Position numbers and translations under genes: made by a program
Shown: one piece after another, positions 42,298 to 50,579 of the stretch
How positions within the stretch are numbered: position 1 is the stretch's first letter
Layout: each line of letters begins with the position of its first letter
Notes under the pieces: generated by a model
Databases searched by the model: none
Seen by the model: only the letters and a program-made list of their open reading frames with translations
What the model was told of the DNA's origin: nothing
Source of the DNA: Ilumatobacter nonamiensis YM16-303
Lineage (GTDB): Bacteria > Actinomycetota > Acidimicrobiia > Acidimicrobiales > Ilumatobacteraceae
Direction: 5' to 3'
Assembly (NCBI RefSeq): GCF_000350145.1
Contig: NZ_BAOL01000077.1
Coordinates: 1 to 56,018, forward strand
DNA length: 56,018 bases

Positions 42298-43488
42298 CTA
42301 CGGCCGGATGATCGCCGAGAGCATCGCCTGGAACTTGGCCTGGGTCTCGGCGAGTTCGGCGAGCGGGTCGCTGTCGGCGACGATGCCTCCGCCGGCGACC
42401 AAGCGTGCGGATCTCCGATCGGAGGCGAACTCTGCGCAGCGGATCGCCACGGCCCACGCTCCGTCGCCGTGCGCGTCGACCCAGCCGACCGCACCTCCGT
42501 ACCGACCCCGTTCGAACCCCTCGACGTGGCCGATCAGGTCGAGTGCCTCGGAACGTGGGTGACCTCCGAGTGCCGGCGTCGGCGACAGGGCGCGCACCAG
42601 CTCGACGACCGACGGGCCGGGCTGGGACAACATTCCTTCCATCCGGGTGCCGAGGTGCTGCACGTTGGCGACCGTGACGACCGACGGCTCCGGCTCCCAG
42701 TCGAGATAGCTGACATAGGGCAGGAGTCGGTCGTGAACGTCGTCGATCACGACTCGGTGCTCGATCTGGTTCTTCGTGCTCGCCTGCAGTTCTGCGGCCA
42801 GACGCGCGTCGTTGTCGACGTCGCCCGTGCGCGGCGTCGTGCCGGCGAGCGGGTGGGACCGGATCACGGCACCCTCGACCTCCACGAGCAGTTCGGGCGA
42901 GGCCCCGACGAACCCGTCGATCGAGAAGCGGTAGCTCGACGAGAACGTCGCCTTCAGTCGGCGGAGGACCGCGTGGATGCTGATGGGGCCATCGGCAGCC
43001 ACCTCGATCGGGCGGGCGATGACCGCCTTGGTGAGTGTCCCGGCACGAACCGCATCACGCGCCTGGGCAACCGCCGCGAGGTAGTGGTCGATGTCGACGA
43101 GTGGAGCGATCGTCCACGACGGCGCGGTGGGTTCGGGTTCGCGCGGCGGGGCCAACGCTGCGTCGATGTCGGCACCATCGATGGCGGTCACCCACGCGTC
43201 GCCGTCGCGTTTGACGACCGTGACCGCGGGAATGAGCAGGTCGGAATCGGCGCCGGGGCGAAACGGGACTCCTCCGACCGCGATCGGTGCCGCCGCTCCG
43301 ACGGACGAGTCGTGCTCGATCGATGCGAGGAGGTCCGCGGCGTCGTCCGCTGCCACCCGAGTCGCGACACCGCTTCCCGCGACTCCGTTGCCGCCGCGAA
43401 CGAACAGGACCCCGTCGTCGGCGGCGATGTCGTTGAGATCCGGTGCGGCGTCGGTGAACTCCGACAGGGGGCGGGTGATCGCCTTCAT
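42298..43488 (-). CDS. menF: Isochorismate synthase MenF
   Basis: 396-residue chorismate-utilising enzyme: LTKAVIARPIEV, SSYRFSIDGFVGASPELL, SHPLAGTTPRTG, STKNQIEHRVVIDDV and ALSPTPALGGHPRSEAL. The catalytic pair (Lys early, Glu in the second half) fits the isochorismate synthases. Location beside menG and other men genes supports menaquinone rather than siderophore use. It starts 19 bases after menG and is followed by a terminator. Confidence 0.92.
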   Translation of the reverse strand: MKAITRPLSEFTDAAPDLNDIAADDGVLFVRGGNGVAGSGVATRVAADDAADLLASIEHDSSVGAAAPIAVGGVPFRPGADSDLLIPAVTVVKRDGDAWVTAIDGADIDAALAPPREPEPTAPSWTIAPLVDIDHYLAAVAQARDAVRAGTLTKAVIARPIEVAADGPISIHAVLRRLKATFSSSYRFSIDGFVGASPELLVEVEGAVIRSHPLAGTTPRTGDVDNDARLAAELQASTKNQIEHRVVIDDVHDRLLPYVSYLDWEPEPSVVTVANVQHLGTRMEGMLSQPGPSVVELVRALSPTPALGGHPRSEALDLIGHVEGFERGRYGGAVGWVDAHGDGAWAVAIRCAEFASDRRSARLVAGGGIVADSDPLAELAETQAKFQAMLSAIIRP

Positions 43489-43507
43489 GGTCGTCGAACC
43501 TCGCGGA

Positions 43508-44236
43508 TCAGTCGCGCGTGCCGACCATCAGCTGCGTGAGCCCACCCGAGAGCTGTCGGTGCGTCGCATCGCCGAACCCGGCCGAACGCAACATCGCCAG
43601 CAGTTCATCGGGATCGGGCAGGTAGGCCACGCTCTTCGGGAGGTAGCTGTATGCCGCGCCGTCGGACAGTGCGGCGCCGATCTTCGGCACGATCTTGCCG
43701 AAATAGATGTCGTTGCCGAAACGCAACACCCGATTCGGTGGGGTGCTGACGTCGAGCAGCGCGATCCGTCCTCCGGGACGGATCACTCGACCCAACTCCT
43801 CGAAGAAATCACCGAGATCGAGGAGGTTGCGGAGTGCGAAGCCGCAGGTGACGCCGTCGACCGACCCGTCGGGTACCGGCAAGCGCAAGATGTCGGTCTG
43901 CACGCGCGGGGCGCCGGATCGGTCTGCCGTCAACATCCCGAAGCTGAGGTCCATCGAGAACGGTCGCAGACCCGACTCGGCGAGGTCGATGCACATGTCG
44001 CCGGTGCCGCTGGCGAGGTCGAGCACGCTCGATCCTGCGGGAAGCGCGAGGTCCCGGATCGCTCGCTTGCGCCAACGCACATCGAGGCGCAACGAGATGA
44101 TGCGGTTCAGTCGGTCGTACTTCGGCGCGATCGCGTCGAACATGTCGCGCACCGCAGCGACCTTCTCCTCGCCCTCGGGAAGATCGTCGGTGTCCCATCG
44201 GCGGGTCGAAGCGTCCGGGGCTGGCTGGGAACTCAC
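43508..44236 (-). CDS. menG: Demethylmenaquinone methyltransferase MenG (UbiE family)
   Basis: 242 residues: FDAIAPKYDRLNRIISLRLDVRWRK split by short gaps, SAM motif VLDLASGTGDMCIDLA, GVTCGFALRNL and PGGRIALLDVSTP. It performs the last step, methylation of demethylmenaquinone. The start is GTG with TAGCCT exactly six bases upstream, overlapping the stop of the preceding gene, so it probably begins its own leaderless transcript with menF. Confidence 0.93.
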   Translation of the reverse strand: MSSQPAPDASTRRWDTDDLPEGEEKVAAVRDMFDAIAPKYDRLNRIISLRLDVRWRKRAIRDLALPAGSSVLDLASGTGDMCIDLAESGLRPFSMDLSFGMLTADRSGAPRVQTDILRLPVPDGSVDGVTCGFALRNLLDLGDFFEELGRVIRPGGRIALLDVSTPPNRVLRFGNDIYFGKIVPKIGAALSDGAAYSYLPKSVAYLPDPDELLAMLRSAGFGDATHRQLSGGLTQLMVGTRD

Positions 44237-44242
44237 CCGCTC

Positions 44243-44248
44243 AGGCTA
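44243..44248 (-). promoter_or_regulatory. -10-like hexamer of the menG-menF unit
   Basis: TAGCCT on the minus strand overlaps the stop codon of the preceding gene and ends 6 bases before the GTG at 44236. Confidence 0.4.
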
Positions 44249-44905
44249 GGCGTTGTGTTCGTCGGCGGCAGCGGCCGGCGGGTCGTCCGGACTCGTCGCC
44301 GGTCGCGGCGGTGGCTCCGATGGCGGAGACGTGGCCGGGGGAGGAGGCGCGGGTTGCGCGTGTCGGGCGACCTCGTTCGACGCGTCGTCGGTTCCGGCGA
44401 CCTGGCGATCGATCAGTTCGACCTCGGCGCGGGCCTGCGCGAGTGCGTGCAACTTCAGGTCGGCCGCCGAAACCGCTTGTTCGAGCTGCGCCTTGGAATC
44501 GGCCACCGTGATGCTCGTGACCATCTCGGCGATCGTGGATTCGAGGGCCACGACGTGTTCCTCCACGGTGTCGATCGCAGCCTCGCGGTGTGCTGCCGGG
44601 AGAGCCGCCGAGGCGACCAGTCGTTCGTCGATCGCGAGGGCTTCGGCATCGATCGATCGCATCTGGGGAGCCAGTCCCAACTCGACCAGGCGTGGGTTCT
44701 CGTGGGCGCCGCGGACGGCCGCTCCGAGTCGGCGGTGCAGCTTGGCTTCACGCGAGTGCGCGCCGGCCCAGCTTGCAGGCGCCGGCGACTTCTCGCCCGG
44801 CACGATCTCGTTCTGCTGGGCGAAGTCGCGCTTCGACCGCACGGTCAGCGCAACACCGAAACCGATCACCGCAGCGACCGCCAGCACCAGGAGCGCGGTG
44901 ATCAC
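44246..44905 (-). CDS. Membrane-anchored coiled-coil protein with Pro-rich tail
   Basis: 219 residues, no clear family. The first 22 residues form a transmembrane helix (ITALLVLAVAAVIGFGVAL) followed by positive residues. Residues about 50-170 are Ala/Glu/Leu-rich with heptad character (e.g. ADSKAQLEQAVSAADLKLH), and the last 40 are Pro, Ser and Asp. The start GTG overlaps the stop of the zinc-ribbon gene (GTGA), so the two are probably made together. Topology suggests the helical body is cytoplasmic. It may act as an adaptor for the SPFH/zinc-ribbon pair; this is inference. Confidence 0.6.
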   Translation of the reverse strand: MITALLVLAVAAVIGFGVALTVRSKRDFAQQNEIVPGEKSPAPASWAGAHSREAKLHRRLGAAVRGAHENPRLVELGLAPQMRSIDAEALAIDERLVASAALPAAHREAAIDTVEEHVVALESTIAEMVTSITVADSKAQLEQAVSAADLKLHALAQARAEVELIDRQVAGTDDASNEVARHAQPAPPPPATSPPSEPPPRPATSPDDPPAAAADEHNA

Positions 44906-46164
44906 CCTGATCCACCCCCGCCCGACGATGAGTACAACACGATGATCACGATCAACAGGATCAGCGCAGCGGTGACGGCGAATGCGATCTTCACCTTGCT
45001 GTACGGGCGAGAACCGTGGACCTCGCCGGTGGCGCCGTTGATGTACACCTGGAACGGACGCCCGTCGTAGATGACGGTCAGCAACCAGAGCGGCAACAGC
45101 ACGTGCTTGTAGGTCATCTCGCGCCAGCTGATGTTCATCCGGTCGATGCGTTGTTGGTTGCCACCGATGTCGCGACGGATGGTGCCCTTGATCTCCTCGT
45201 TCATCACCGCGGTCGCCTCGCCGAGGCAGTCCTCGACGTCGCGGTCGTAGGTCCGCGCGAGGTGTCCTGCCGAGTACTCGGCCGAGTAGGGCTTCGCGGT
45301 CTGGGTCGGCCACGGTTCGAGCTTGTCGATGCGGTTCTTTTCGAAGCCGGTGTTCGCCAGCACCGGTACGTCGTCGAAGCTGTTCCCGACCGTGCCCCGC
45401 GCCGGGTACCACTGCGTGTACACCTCGGTCCGGCGGTTGTCGCCGCTGCCGACGGTGCGGGTACGGGTGACGCCGCGCTGGCCGACGTAGGTGGTGACGG
45501 TGTCGGCGTCGTAGGTGAAGTACGCCATGTAGACGCTCTTGAACGAGCCGGTGCGGTTGTACCGCTTGAACTCCGAGGGAGCGAACCAGCGTCCGTTGAT
45601 CCACGCCTCGATGAGTTCTGCGGCCGCCTTGTCGTCGACCTGGAACGGAAGCACCGCGTCGACCGGAAGTCGCTCGGGTGCGTCGTGGACGTCGTCACGC
45701 TGGATCGGGGTGGCGCAGTACGGGCAGTTGTTCGCGGTGAGACTTCCGGAGAAGGTCGTGTGTCCGCCACAGTTCTGACAGACGATCTCCTTCTCCTCGG
45801 TGACGACGCCGGGCTGGGTTCTGCCTTCACGCACTCTGCGGAGTGCTGCGCGCAGATCCTGTTCGACCACCTCGCCGTCGCCTTCGACGAGTTCGTGGGT
45901 GCTCCCGCAGTGCTGGCACTTCAACTTCTGCGATGCGATGTCGAAGTGGAGTTCGCCGCCGCACGCACGACACGGGTACGTGCGCGAACTCTCGGTGACG
46001 TGTTTCATCGTCAGCGAGTGCGAGTCGAGATCGTCGCGGCGTCCGGTGTGGCCCGGAGACCCCGGTGCAGGTGGCGGCGGTGGAGTGTCCGACGGCGGAA
46101 GCGGGGGAGGCGGTGGCGGTGGCCCCTCGTCGGATCCGCCGAGCGGCGGTGGGGTGTCGCTCAT
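44902..46164 (-). CDS. Double zinc-ribbon, C-terminal membrane-anchored protein (YdjG-like)
   Basis: 420 residues. Residues 1-40 are nearly all Pro, Gly, Ser. Two zinc ribbons follow: Cys65/68/83/86 and Cys129/132/147/150, the first like a TFIIB ribbon. Then a domain of about 240 residues with WxxP and YTYDADTV-like motifs and a final transmembrane helix near 390-412 (IAFAVTAALILLIVIIVLY). The architecture resembles Bacillus YdjG, which is encoded with the SPFH protein YdjI beside PspA. Here the SPFH gene is 4 bases upstream. No PspA gene is in the window. Confidence 0.7.
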   Translation of the reverse strand: MSDTPPPLGGSDEGPPPPPPPLPPSDTPPPPPAPGSPGHTGRRDDLDSHSLTMKHVTESSRTYPCRACGGELHFDIASQKLKCQHCGSTHELVEGDGEVVEQDLRAALRRVREGRTQPGVVTEEKEIVCQNCGGHTTFSGSLTANNCPYCATPIQRDDVHDAPERLPVDAVLPFQVDDKAAAELIEAWINGRWFAPSEFKRYNRTGSFKSVYMAYFTYDADTVTTYVGQRGVTRTRTVGSGDNRRTEVYTQWYPARGTVGNSFDDVPVLANTGFEKNRIDKLEPWPTQTAKPYSAEYSAGHLARTYDRDVEDCLGEATAVMNEEIKGTIRRDIGGNQQRIDRMNISWREMTYKHVLLPLWLLTVIYDGRPFQVYINGATGEVHGSRPYSKVKIAFAVTAALILLIVIIVLYSSSGGGGSG

Positions 46165-46168
46165 CGGG

Positions 46169-47386
46169 TCACTCCGTCGGAGCGTCGGGCGCTGGCGGAG
46201 TCGGGGGGACCGGCGGGGGGTTCGGGCTGGTCGGCGGCACGGGCGGGGGAGCAGCGAACAGTGCCTGGAGTTCGGGGACGGACTGGGCCGGAGCCCAGGC
46301 AGCCATCCCTTGTGCCCACACGAGGGTCTGCCCGGTGACCTGGCCCCCCTGGATGCCCTGCTGCATCTGGGCCATGTTGTACGGACCACCCGCCTGGCCG
46401 CCGTGATCGACGTGGAAGAGCTTCTGGCCGGGAAGTGGTGGCGGGGCACCGCCGGGGTTGGCCGCGACGGCGGGCTGAGCCGCCGGCGCCTGTTGAGCAC
46501 CACCGGCGCCGGGCATCTGGTTGGCCATCTGACCGGCCATCGCGACGCCCATGCCCATCTGCATCATGTCGCCCATCACCGAGCCGCCCTCGTTCTCGGC
46601 GGCGGCGAGCATCGCATCGGCCGCTTGGGCCTGCTGGTACTTGTCGAGGTCGACGTTCTCGACGAAGCCGGACGCCTCGACGCCCTTCGCGACGCCGCGT
46701 GTCATCGCCTGGGTCACCTCGTCGGGCAACGAGATGTTCATCGTCATGTCGGGAATCTCGAGGCCGAACTCGTCGTCGACGCGCTCCTGCACGAACTGAG
46801 CGAGGCGTCCCGACAGAGACACCTGCTGGCCCTGGAGATCGATCGCACCCAGTCCGGATGCCAGCACCATGTCGGAGAACGCCATCGAGATGATGCGCCG
46901 CAACAATTCGGTGATCTCGTCGGCATCGACCGCCGAGTCCGTGCCGATGACCTCCTTGAGGAAGATCTCGACATCGACGATCTTGACGACGCACAGGCCG
47001 TTCGCACGGACCTGGACCATCTTGAAATCGGGGTCTCGAACCGTGACCGGCTGGGGAGTTCCCCAGCGGATGTCGGTCACGGGGCGGGTGTTGATGAAGT
47101 ACACCTCGGACCGGAACGGGCTGTCGAATCCGTGCTTCCACCCCTGGATCGTGGACATGATCGGCAGGTTCTCGGACGTGAGCTCGTAGTGGCCGGGCTC
47201 GAACTGGTCGGCCAGTGCGCCCCGATAGACGAAGACCGCCTTCTGGCCCTCACGGACGATCAGCTGGGCGCCGTTCTTGATCTCGTTCTGATAGCGCGGG
47301 AAGCGCCACGCGAGCGTGGAACGCGAATCGTCGATCCACTCGATGATGTCGACGAGTTCGCCCTTGAGTTTGTCCATGAGACCCAT
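46169..47386 (-). CDS. SPFH-domain protein with C-terminal GYF_2 domain (YdjI-like)
   Basis: 405 residues. Residues about 35-220 form an SPFH-type domain (LIVREGQKAVFVYRG, YFINTRPVTDIRWGTP, the ISMAFSDMVLA region), followed by a Gly/Met/Ala-rich stretch to about 320, then a GYF_2-like module at 323-378 (LFHVDHGGQAGGPYNMAQM and later GMAAWAPA), and a Pro-rich tail. The protein matches the YdjI/virion core protein group, expected to assemble on the inner face of the membrane. The ATG at 47386 has a good ribosome binding site. Confidence 0.78.
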   Translation of the reverse strand: MGLMDKLKGELVDIIEWIDDSRSTLAWRFPRYQNEIKNGAQLIVREGQKAVFVYRGALADQFEPGHYELTSENLPIMSTIQGWKHGFDSPFRSEVYFINTRPVTDIRWGTPQPVTVRDPDFKMVQVRANGLCVVKIVDVEIFLKEVIGTDSAVDADEITELLRRIISMAFSDMVLASGLGAIDLQGQQVSLSGRLAQFVQERVDDEFGLEIPDMTMNISLPDEVTQAMTRGVAKGVEASGFVENVDLDKYQQAQAADAMLAAAENEGGSVMGDMMQMGMGVAMAGQMANQMPGAGGAQQAPAAQPAVAANPGGAPPPLPGQKLFHVDHGGQAGGPYNMAQMQQGIQGGQVTGQTLVWAQGMAAWAPAQSVPELQALFAAPPPVPPTSPNPPPVPPTPPAPDAPTE

Positions 47387-47393
47387 GGCAGGC

Positions 47394-47401
47394 CCACCTT
47401 T
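47394..47401 (-). promoter_or_regulatory. Ribosome binding site of the SPFH gene
   Basis: AAAGGTGG on the minus strand ends 7 bases before the ATG at 47386 and excludes the upstream in-frame ATG at 47437. Confidence 0.6.
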
Positions 47402-47458
47402 CGTCTTCGTTGAGGTCCAGATCAGACCATAGAACACAGGTCGCCGGCTGATCCGAGA

Positions 47459-48403
47459 TTACGAGCTTCCGACGTCGAGCCGCCTTCGATCCGACGCGGA
47501 ATGCCGCTCGAACATGTGCCGAGCGACCATCAGGTCGAGGTGTGCCCCGCCGGCGTTCTTGAAGAGCGTGATCTCGTCGTCGGATGACCGCGCGAACGCA
47601 CCGGACTCGAGACCGCCGAAGTCGACGAGGCGCTCGGGGTCGAGGATCCCGTTGCCGACGGGCCCGCCGATGTCGCCCACGTCGAGCGCGGTGTCGACGC
47701 TGTCGACGAAGACCGAGGCGCGGTGGATGCACTCGTCGTCGGCTTCGCGCATGTCCGGCCGGTACCCGCCGATGAGGTCGATGTGCTGACCCGGCCGGAG
47801 CCAGTCGCCGGACACAACCGGTTCGGAGGACATGGTGGCCGTGCACACGAGGTCGGCTTCAGCGATTTCGGCGCGAAGATCGCTGACGACGCGAGCCGAT
47901 GCCGCGGCGGCGAGGGCACGCGCGTTCTCGGGAGTTCGGCTCCAGATCCCCACGTCGGCCCCGGGGAACACCGATCGATAGGCGTCGACCATCGATGCCG
48001 CGACGGTGCCGGAGCCGACGATCAGGATGCGGTTCGTGTCGGGCCGAGCCAGACGACTGGCGGCCAGTGCGGAGTCGGCGGCGGTCTTCCACTTCGTGAC
48101 CATGTGGAAGTCGAGCGTGCAGTCCAGTCGTCCCGTCCGGTCGGAGAACAGCGACACGGAACCGTGCACGGTCGGGAGGTCGACGGTCGAGTTGGACGGG
48201 AAGATCGTCGCGGTCTTCACCGCGCAGCCGAGGCCGTCGATCCATGCTGCACGGCTCAGGAGCGAATCATCACCCCGGCGGAGCAAAGTGTCGTCGATCT
48301 CCGCGGGTGGCGAACGGTGTCCGTTCTCGATGGCCTCCATCACCCCGGGCCAGGTCAGCAGGGCCTCGACGGACGCCGCCTCGAGGTGCGTGGCGGCCGT
48401 CAT
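47459..48403 (-). CDS. Ornithine cyclodeaminase / mu-crystallin family protein
   Basis: 314 residues: an N-terminal region with AVKTATIFPSN (substrate site), a Rossmann fold ILIVGSGTVAASMVDAYRSV, and DLVCTATMSSEPVV, all typical of the family. Members include ornithine cyclodeaminase, alanine dehydrogenase, imine reductases and lysine cyclodeaminase. The ATG overlaps the acyl-CoA synthetase stop by four bases, suggesting a role related to that enzyme rather than to proline synthesis. Confidence 0.82.
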   Translation of the reverse strand: MTAATHLEAASVEALLTWPGVMEAIENGHRSPPAEIDDTLLRRGDDSLLSRAAWIDGLGCAVKTATIFPSNSTVDLPTVHGSVSLFSDRTGRLDCTLDFHMVTKWKTAADSALAASRLARPDTNRILIVGSGTVAASMVDAYRSVFPGADVGIWSRTPENARALAAAASARVVSDLRAEIAEADLVCTATMSSEPVVSGDWLRPGQHIDLIGGYRPDMREADDECIHRASVFVDSVDTALDVGDIGGPVGNGILDPERLVDFGGLESGAFARSSDDEITLFKNAGGAHLDLMVARHMFERHSASDRRRLDVGSS

Positions 48404-50088
48404 CCAATTGCGACGCCGCGAGCCCACCGATAGTCGGCTTTGCCGCTCGGCGAGCGGACGATGTCGTCGACGCGAATGATCTCCTTGGGGAGCTTGTATC
48501 GAGCGACGTGGCGTTCGGCTTCGGCGATCAGGTCCTCGTCCGACACCTCGTGGTCGGGACGGATGCGCACGATCGCCACGACCTCGTTGCCCCAGCGTTC
48601 GCTCGGTCGTCCTGCGACGATGCAGTCGTAGATCGCGTGATGTTCCTTGATCGCCGCCTCGACCTCCTCAGCGAAGATCTTCTCGCCGCCGGAGTTGATC
48701 GTCACCGAGTCCCGGCCGTGGAGTTCGACGATTCCCGGTCCGCCGACGTCGTCGACGAGCAGGCGGGCTCGATCGCCCGGCACGGCGTACCGGATGCCAT
48801 CGACGACCGGGTAGGTGCGCGCCGTCTTGTCCGGGTCGCCCAGGTATCCGAGTGCGAGGCGGCCGGTCTTGGCGAGCCACCCCAGTTCGTCCGACCCAGG
48901 GTCGAGAACGGCATCGAGATCGGCGGAGAGCACGACATTGCCCTCGACCATCGGGAACGTTCCCGTCGTCGAATCCCCGCCGGTCGACACCTGAGAGACC
49001 TGGCCGCCTGCCTCCGATGACCCGAGTCCGTCGATGATCATCAACGTCGGGAGGTGCGCGAGGAACTCGTCCTTCAGTGGAGCCGACAGCGCCGCTCCAC
49101 CCGAGAGGACCACGGTCAGCGACGACAGGTCGTACCGCGAGCCTGCCGATCGGGCGCGATCCAGTTCGTCGAGCAGCGGCCGAGCGAACGCATCACCGAC
49201 GATCAGGAGGAAGTCGATCCGCTCACGTTCGACGATCGTCCAGATGTCGGCCGGGTCGAGTCGGTCGGTCACGTCCTGGACCACGATCGTGCCCCCACCG
49301 AGCCAGGTTCGGAAGCTCATCCAGTGTCCGGCACCGTGCATGAACGGTGGCGCGAGGAGAGCCCGCAGCCCGGTGTTCGCGTCGGCGATGAACTCGTCGA
49401 TCGTCGTCGCCGTCTTGGAGCCGCCGAAGCACTCGCGCATCGCATCGCCGTTGCGCCACATCACACCTTTGGGCATTCCGGTGGTGCCGCCGGTGTAGAG
49501 CATGTAGAGGTCATCGGCTGACCAGTCGACGGGCGGACGTTCGGGCGATGCCGCGGCGAGTGCATCCTCGTACCACACGGCTCCGGGGAGCAGGTCGTTG
49601 CCCGATTCGTCGGGCACCTGTAGGATCGTGGTGAGGTTCGGGACGCTCGGGAGGACTTCGGCCAACGTGGGGGCGAAGGTGGAATGGATGACCACCGCGC
49701 GGGCATCGGAATCGGTGAGGAGGTACTCGAGCTCCTCCGCGACGTAGCGATAGTTCACGTTCAGCGATGCGACGCGGGCTTTGAGCGCCCCGAGCATCGC
49801 CTCGAGGTACTCGTTGCCGTTGTGGAGGTAGATCGCCAGATGGTCCTGGCCGGAGACGTGCCCGGCGACCTCGTCACGCTCGGTGTGGCACCCGAGACCC
49901 TCGCCGAGGAGGTGGTTCGCAAGGCGGCGTGTCCGGTCCTCGATCTCGGCCCACGTGAATCGACGGTCGCGGAAAACGAGGCATTCGGCATCCGGGCGCG
50001 TCCGCCCGATGGCTTCGTGCACCTCGGCGAGGCCGAGTTCGGCGTCGTCCGAGGCGACGTCGGGGCTGTCGGACATCGCCGAGGTCAT
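48400..50088 (-). CDS. Acyl-CoA synthetase (AMP-forming)
   Basis: 562-residue ANL ligase: LYTGGTTGMPKGVMWRN near 197-213, APPFMHGAGHWMSF, DGLGSSEAG, and C-terminal SPSGKADYRWAR with the catalytic lysine. The sequence resembles actinobacterial FadD-type enzymes that activate long-chain or steroid side-chain acids; the exact acid is unknown. It follows a MaoC-type hydratase gene by 12 bases and overlaps the ornithine cyclodeaminase-like gene, so the three form an operon. Confidence 0.85.
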   Translation of the reverse strand: MTSAMSDSPDVASDDAELGLAEVHEAIGRTRPDAECLVFRDRRFTWAEIEDRTRRLANHLLGEGLGCHTERDEVAGHVSGQDHLAIYLHNGNEYLEAMLGALKARVASLNVNYRYVAEELEYLLTDSDARAVVIHSTFAPTLAEVLPSVPNLTTILQVPDESGNDLLPGAVWYEDALAAASPERPPVDWSADDLYMLYTGGTTGMPKGVMWRNGDAMRECFGGSKTATTIDEFIADANTGLRALLAPPFMHGAGHWMSFRTWLGGGTIVVQDVTDRLDPADIWTIVERERIDFLLIVGDAFARPLLDELDRARSAGSRYDLSSLTVVLSGGAALSAPLKDEFLAHLPTLMIIDGLGSSEAGGQVSQVSTGGDSTTGTFPMVEGNVVLSADLDAVLDPGSDELGWLAKTGRLALGYLGDPDKTARTYPVVDGIRYAVPGDRARLLVDDVGGPGIVELHGRDSVTINSGGEKIFAEEVEAAIKEHHAIYDCIVAGRPSERWGNEVVAIVRIRPDHEVSDEDLIAEAERHVARYKLPKEIIRVDDIVRSPSGKADYRWARGVAIG

Positions 50089-50100
50089 CTCAGTCGGCGG

Positions 50101-50553
50101 TCAGACGTAGTAGCGGAAGATGACTTCGGCGACACAGGACGGCTTGTCGGCGCCTTCGATCTGGAACACGAACTCCTGGGTGACCTGCGCGCCGCCCGGC
50201 ACGTCGTCGACGGCGGTGAGCGTGATGCCGAGTCGCAGCTTGGAACCCACCGGGACCGGCGAGGGGAAGCGGACCTTCCCGGTCCCGTAGTTGACGCCCA
50301 TCGCGACGCCGGAGACGCCGAAGACCTGTGGCGACAGCATCGGGCCCAGCGAGAGCGTGAGATAGCCGTGCGCGATCGGCCCACCGAACGGGCCCTCCTT
50401 GGCGCGCTCGACATCGACGTGGATCCACTGATGATCGCCCGTGGCGTCGGCGAAGGTGTTCACCTGCTCCTGGGTGATCTCGACGTACGGCGAGTATCCG
50501 AGGTGCTCTCCGACGAGGGCCTTGAGTCCGTCGATTCCTTCGATCATGCGCAT
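50101..50553 (-). CDS. MaoC-like enoyl-CoA hydratase
   Basis: 150 residues of hot-dog fold with the hydratase motif FADATGDHQWIHVDVERA and GPIAHGYLTLSL. It would hydrate an enoyl-CoA. Two in-frame ATG codons two apart (50553 and 50547) could start it; I use the first. There is no clear Shine-Dalgarno; CAACAT lies 7 bases upstream. The start codons of this gene and era are only 26 bases apart. Confidence 0.87.
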   Translation of the reverse strand: MRMIEGIDGLKALVGEHLGYSPYVEITQEQVNTFADATGDHQWIHVDVERAKEGPFGGPIAHGYLTLSLGPMLSPQVFGVSGVAMGVNYGTGKVRFPSPVPVGSKLRLGITLTAVDDVPGGAQVTQEFVFQIEGADKPSCVAEVIFRYYV

Positions 50554-50579
50554 GAGGCTGATGTTGGCAGACTGTCGTG

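Noticed and set aside
41260-43539. 759-codon open frame on the plus strand
   Set aside because: Antisense to the dehydrogenase and menF genes, with no family features.
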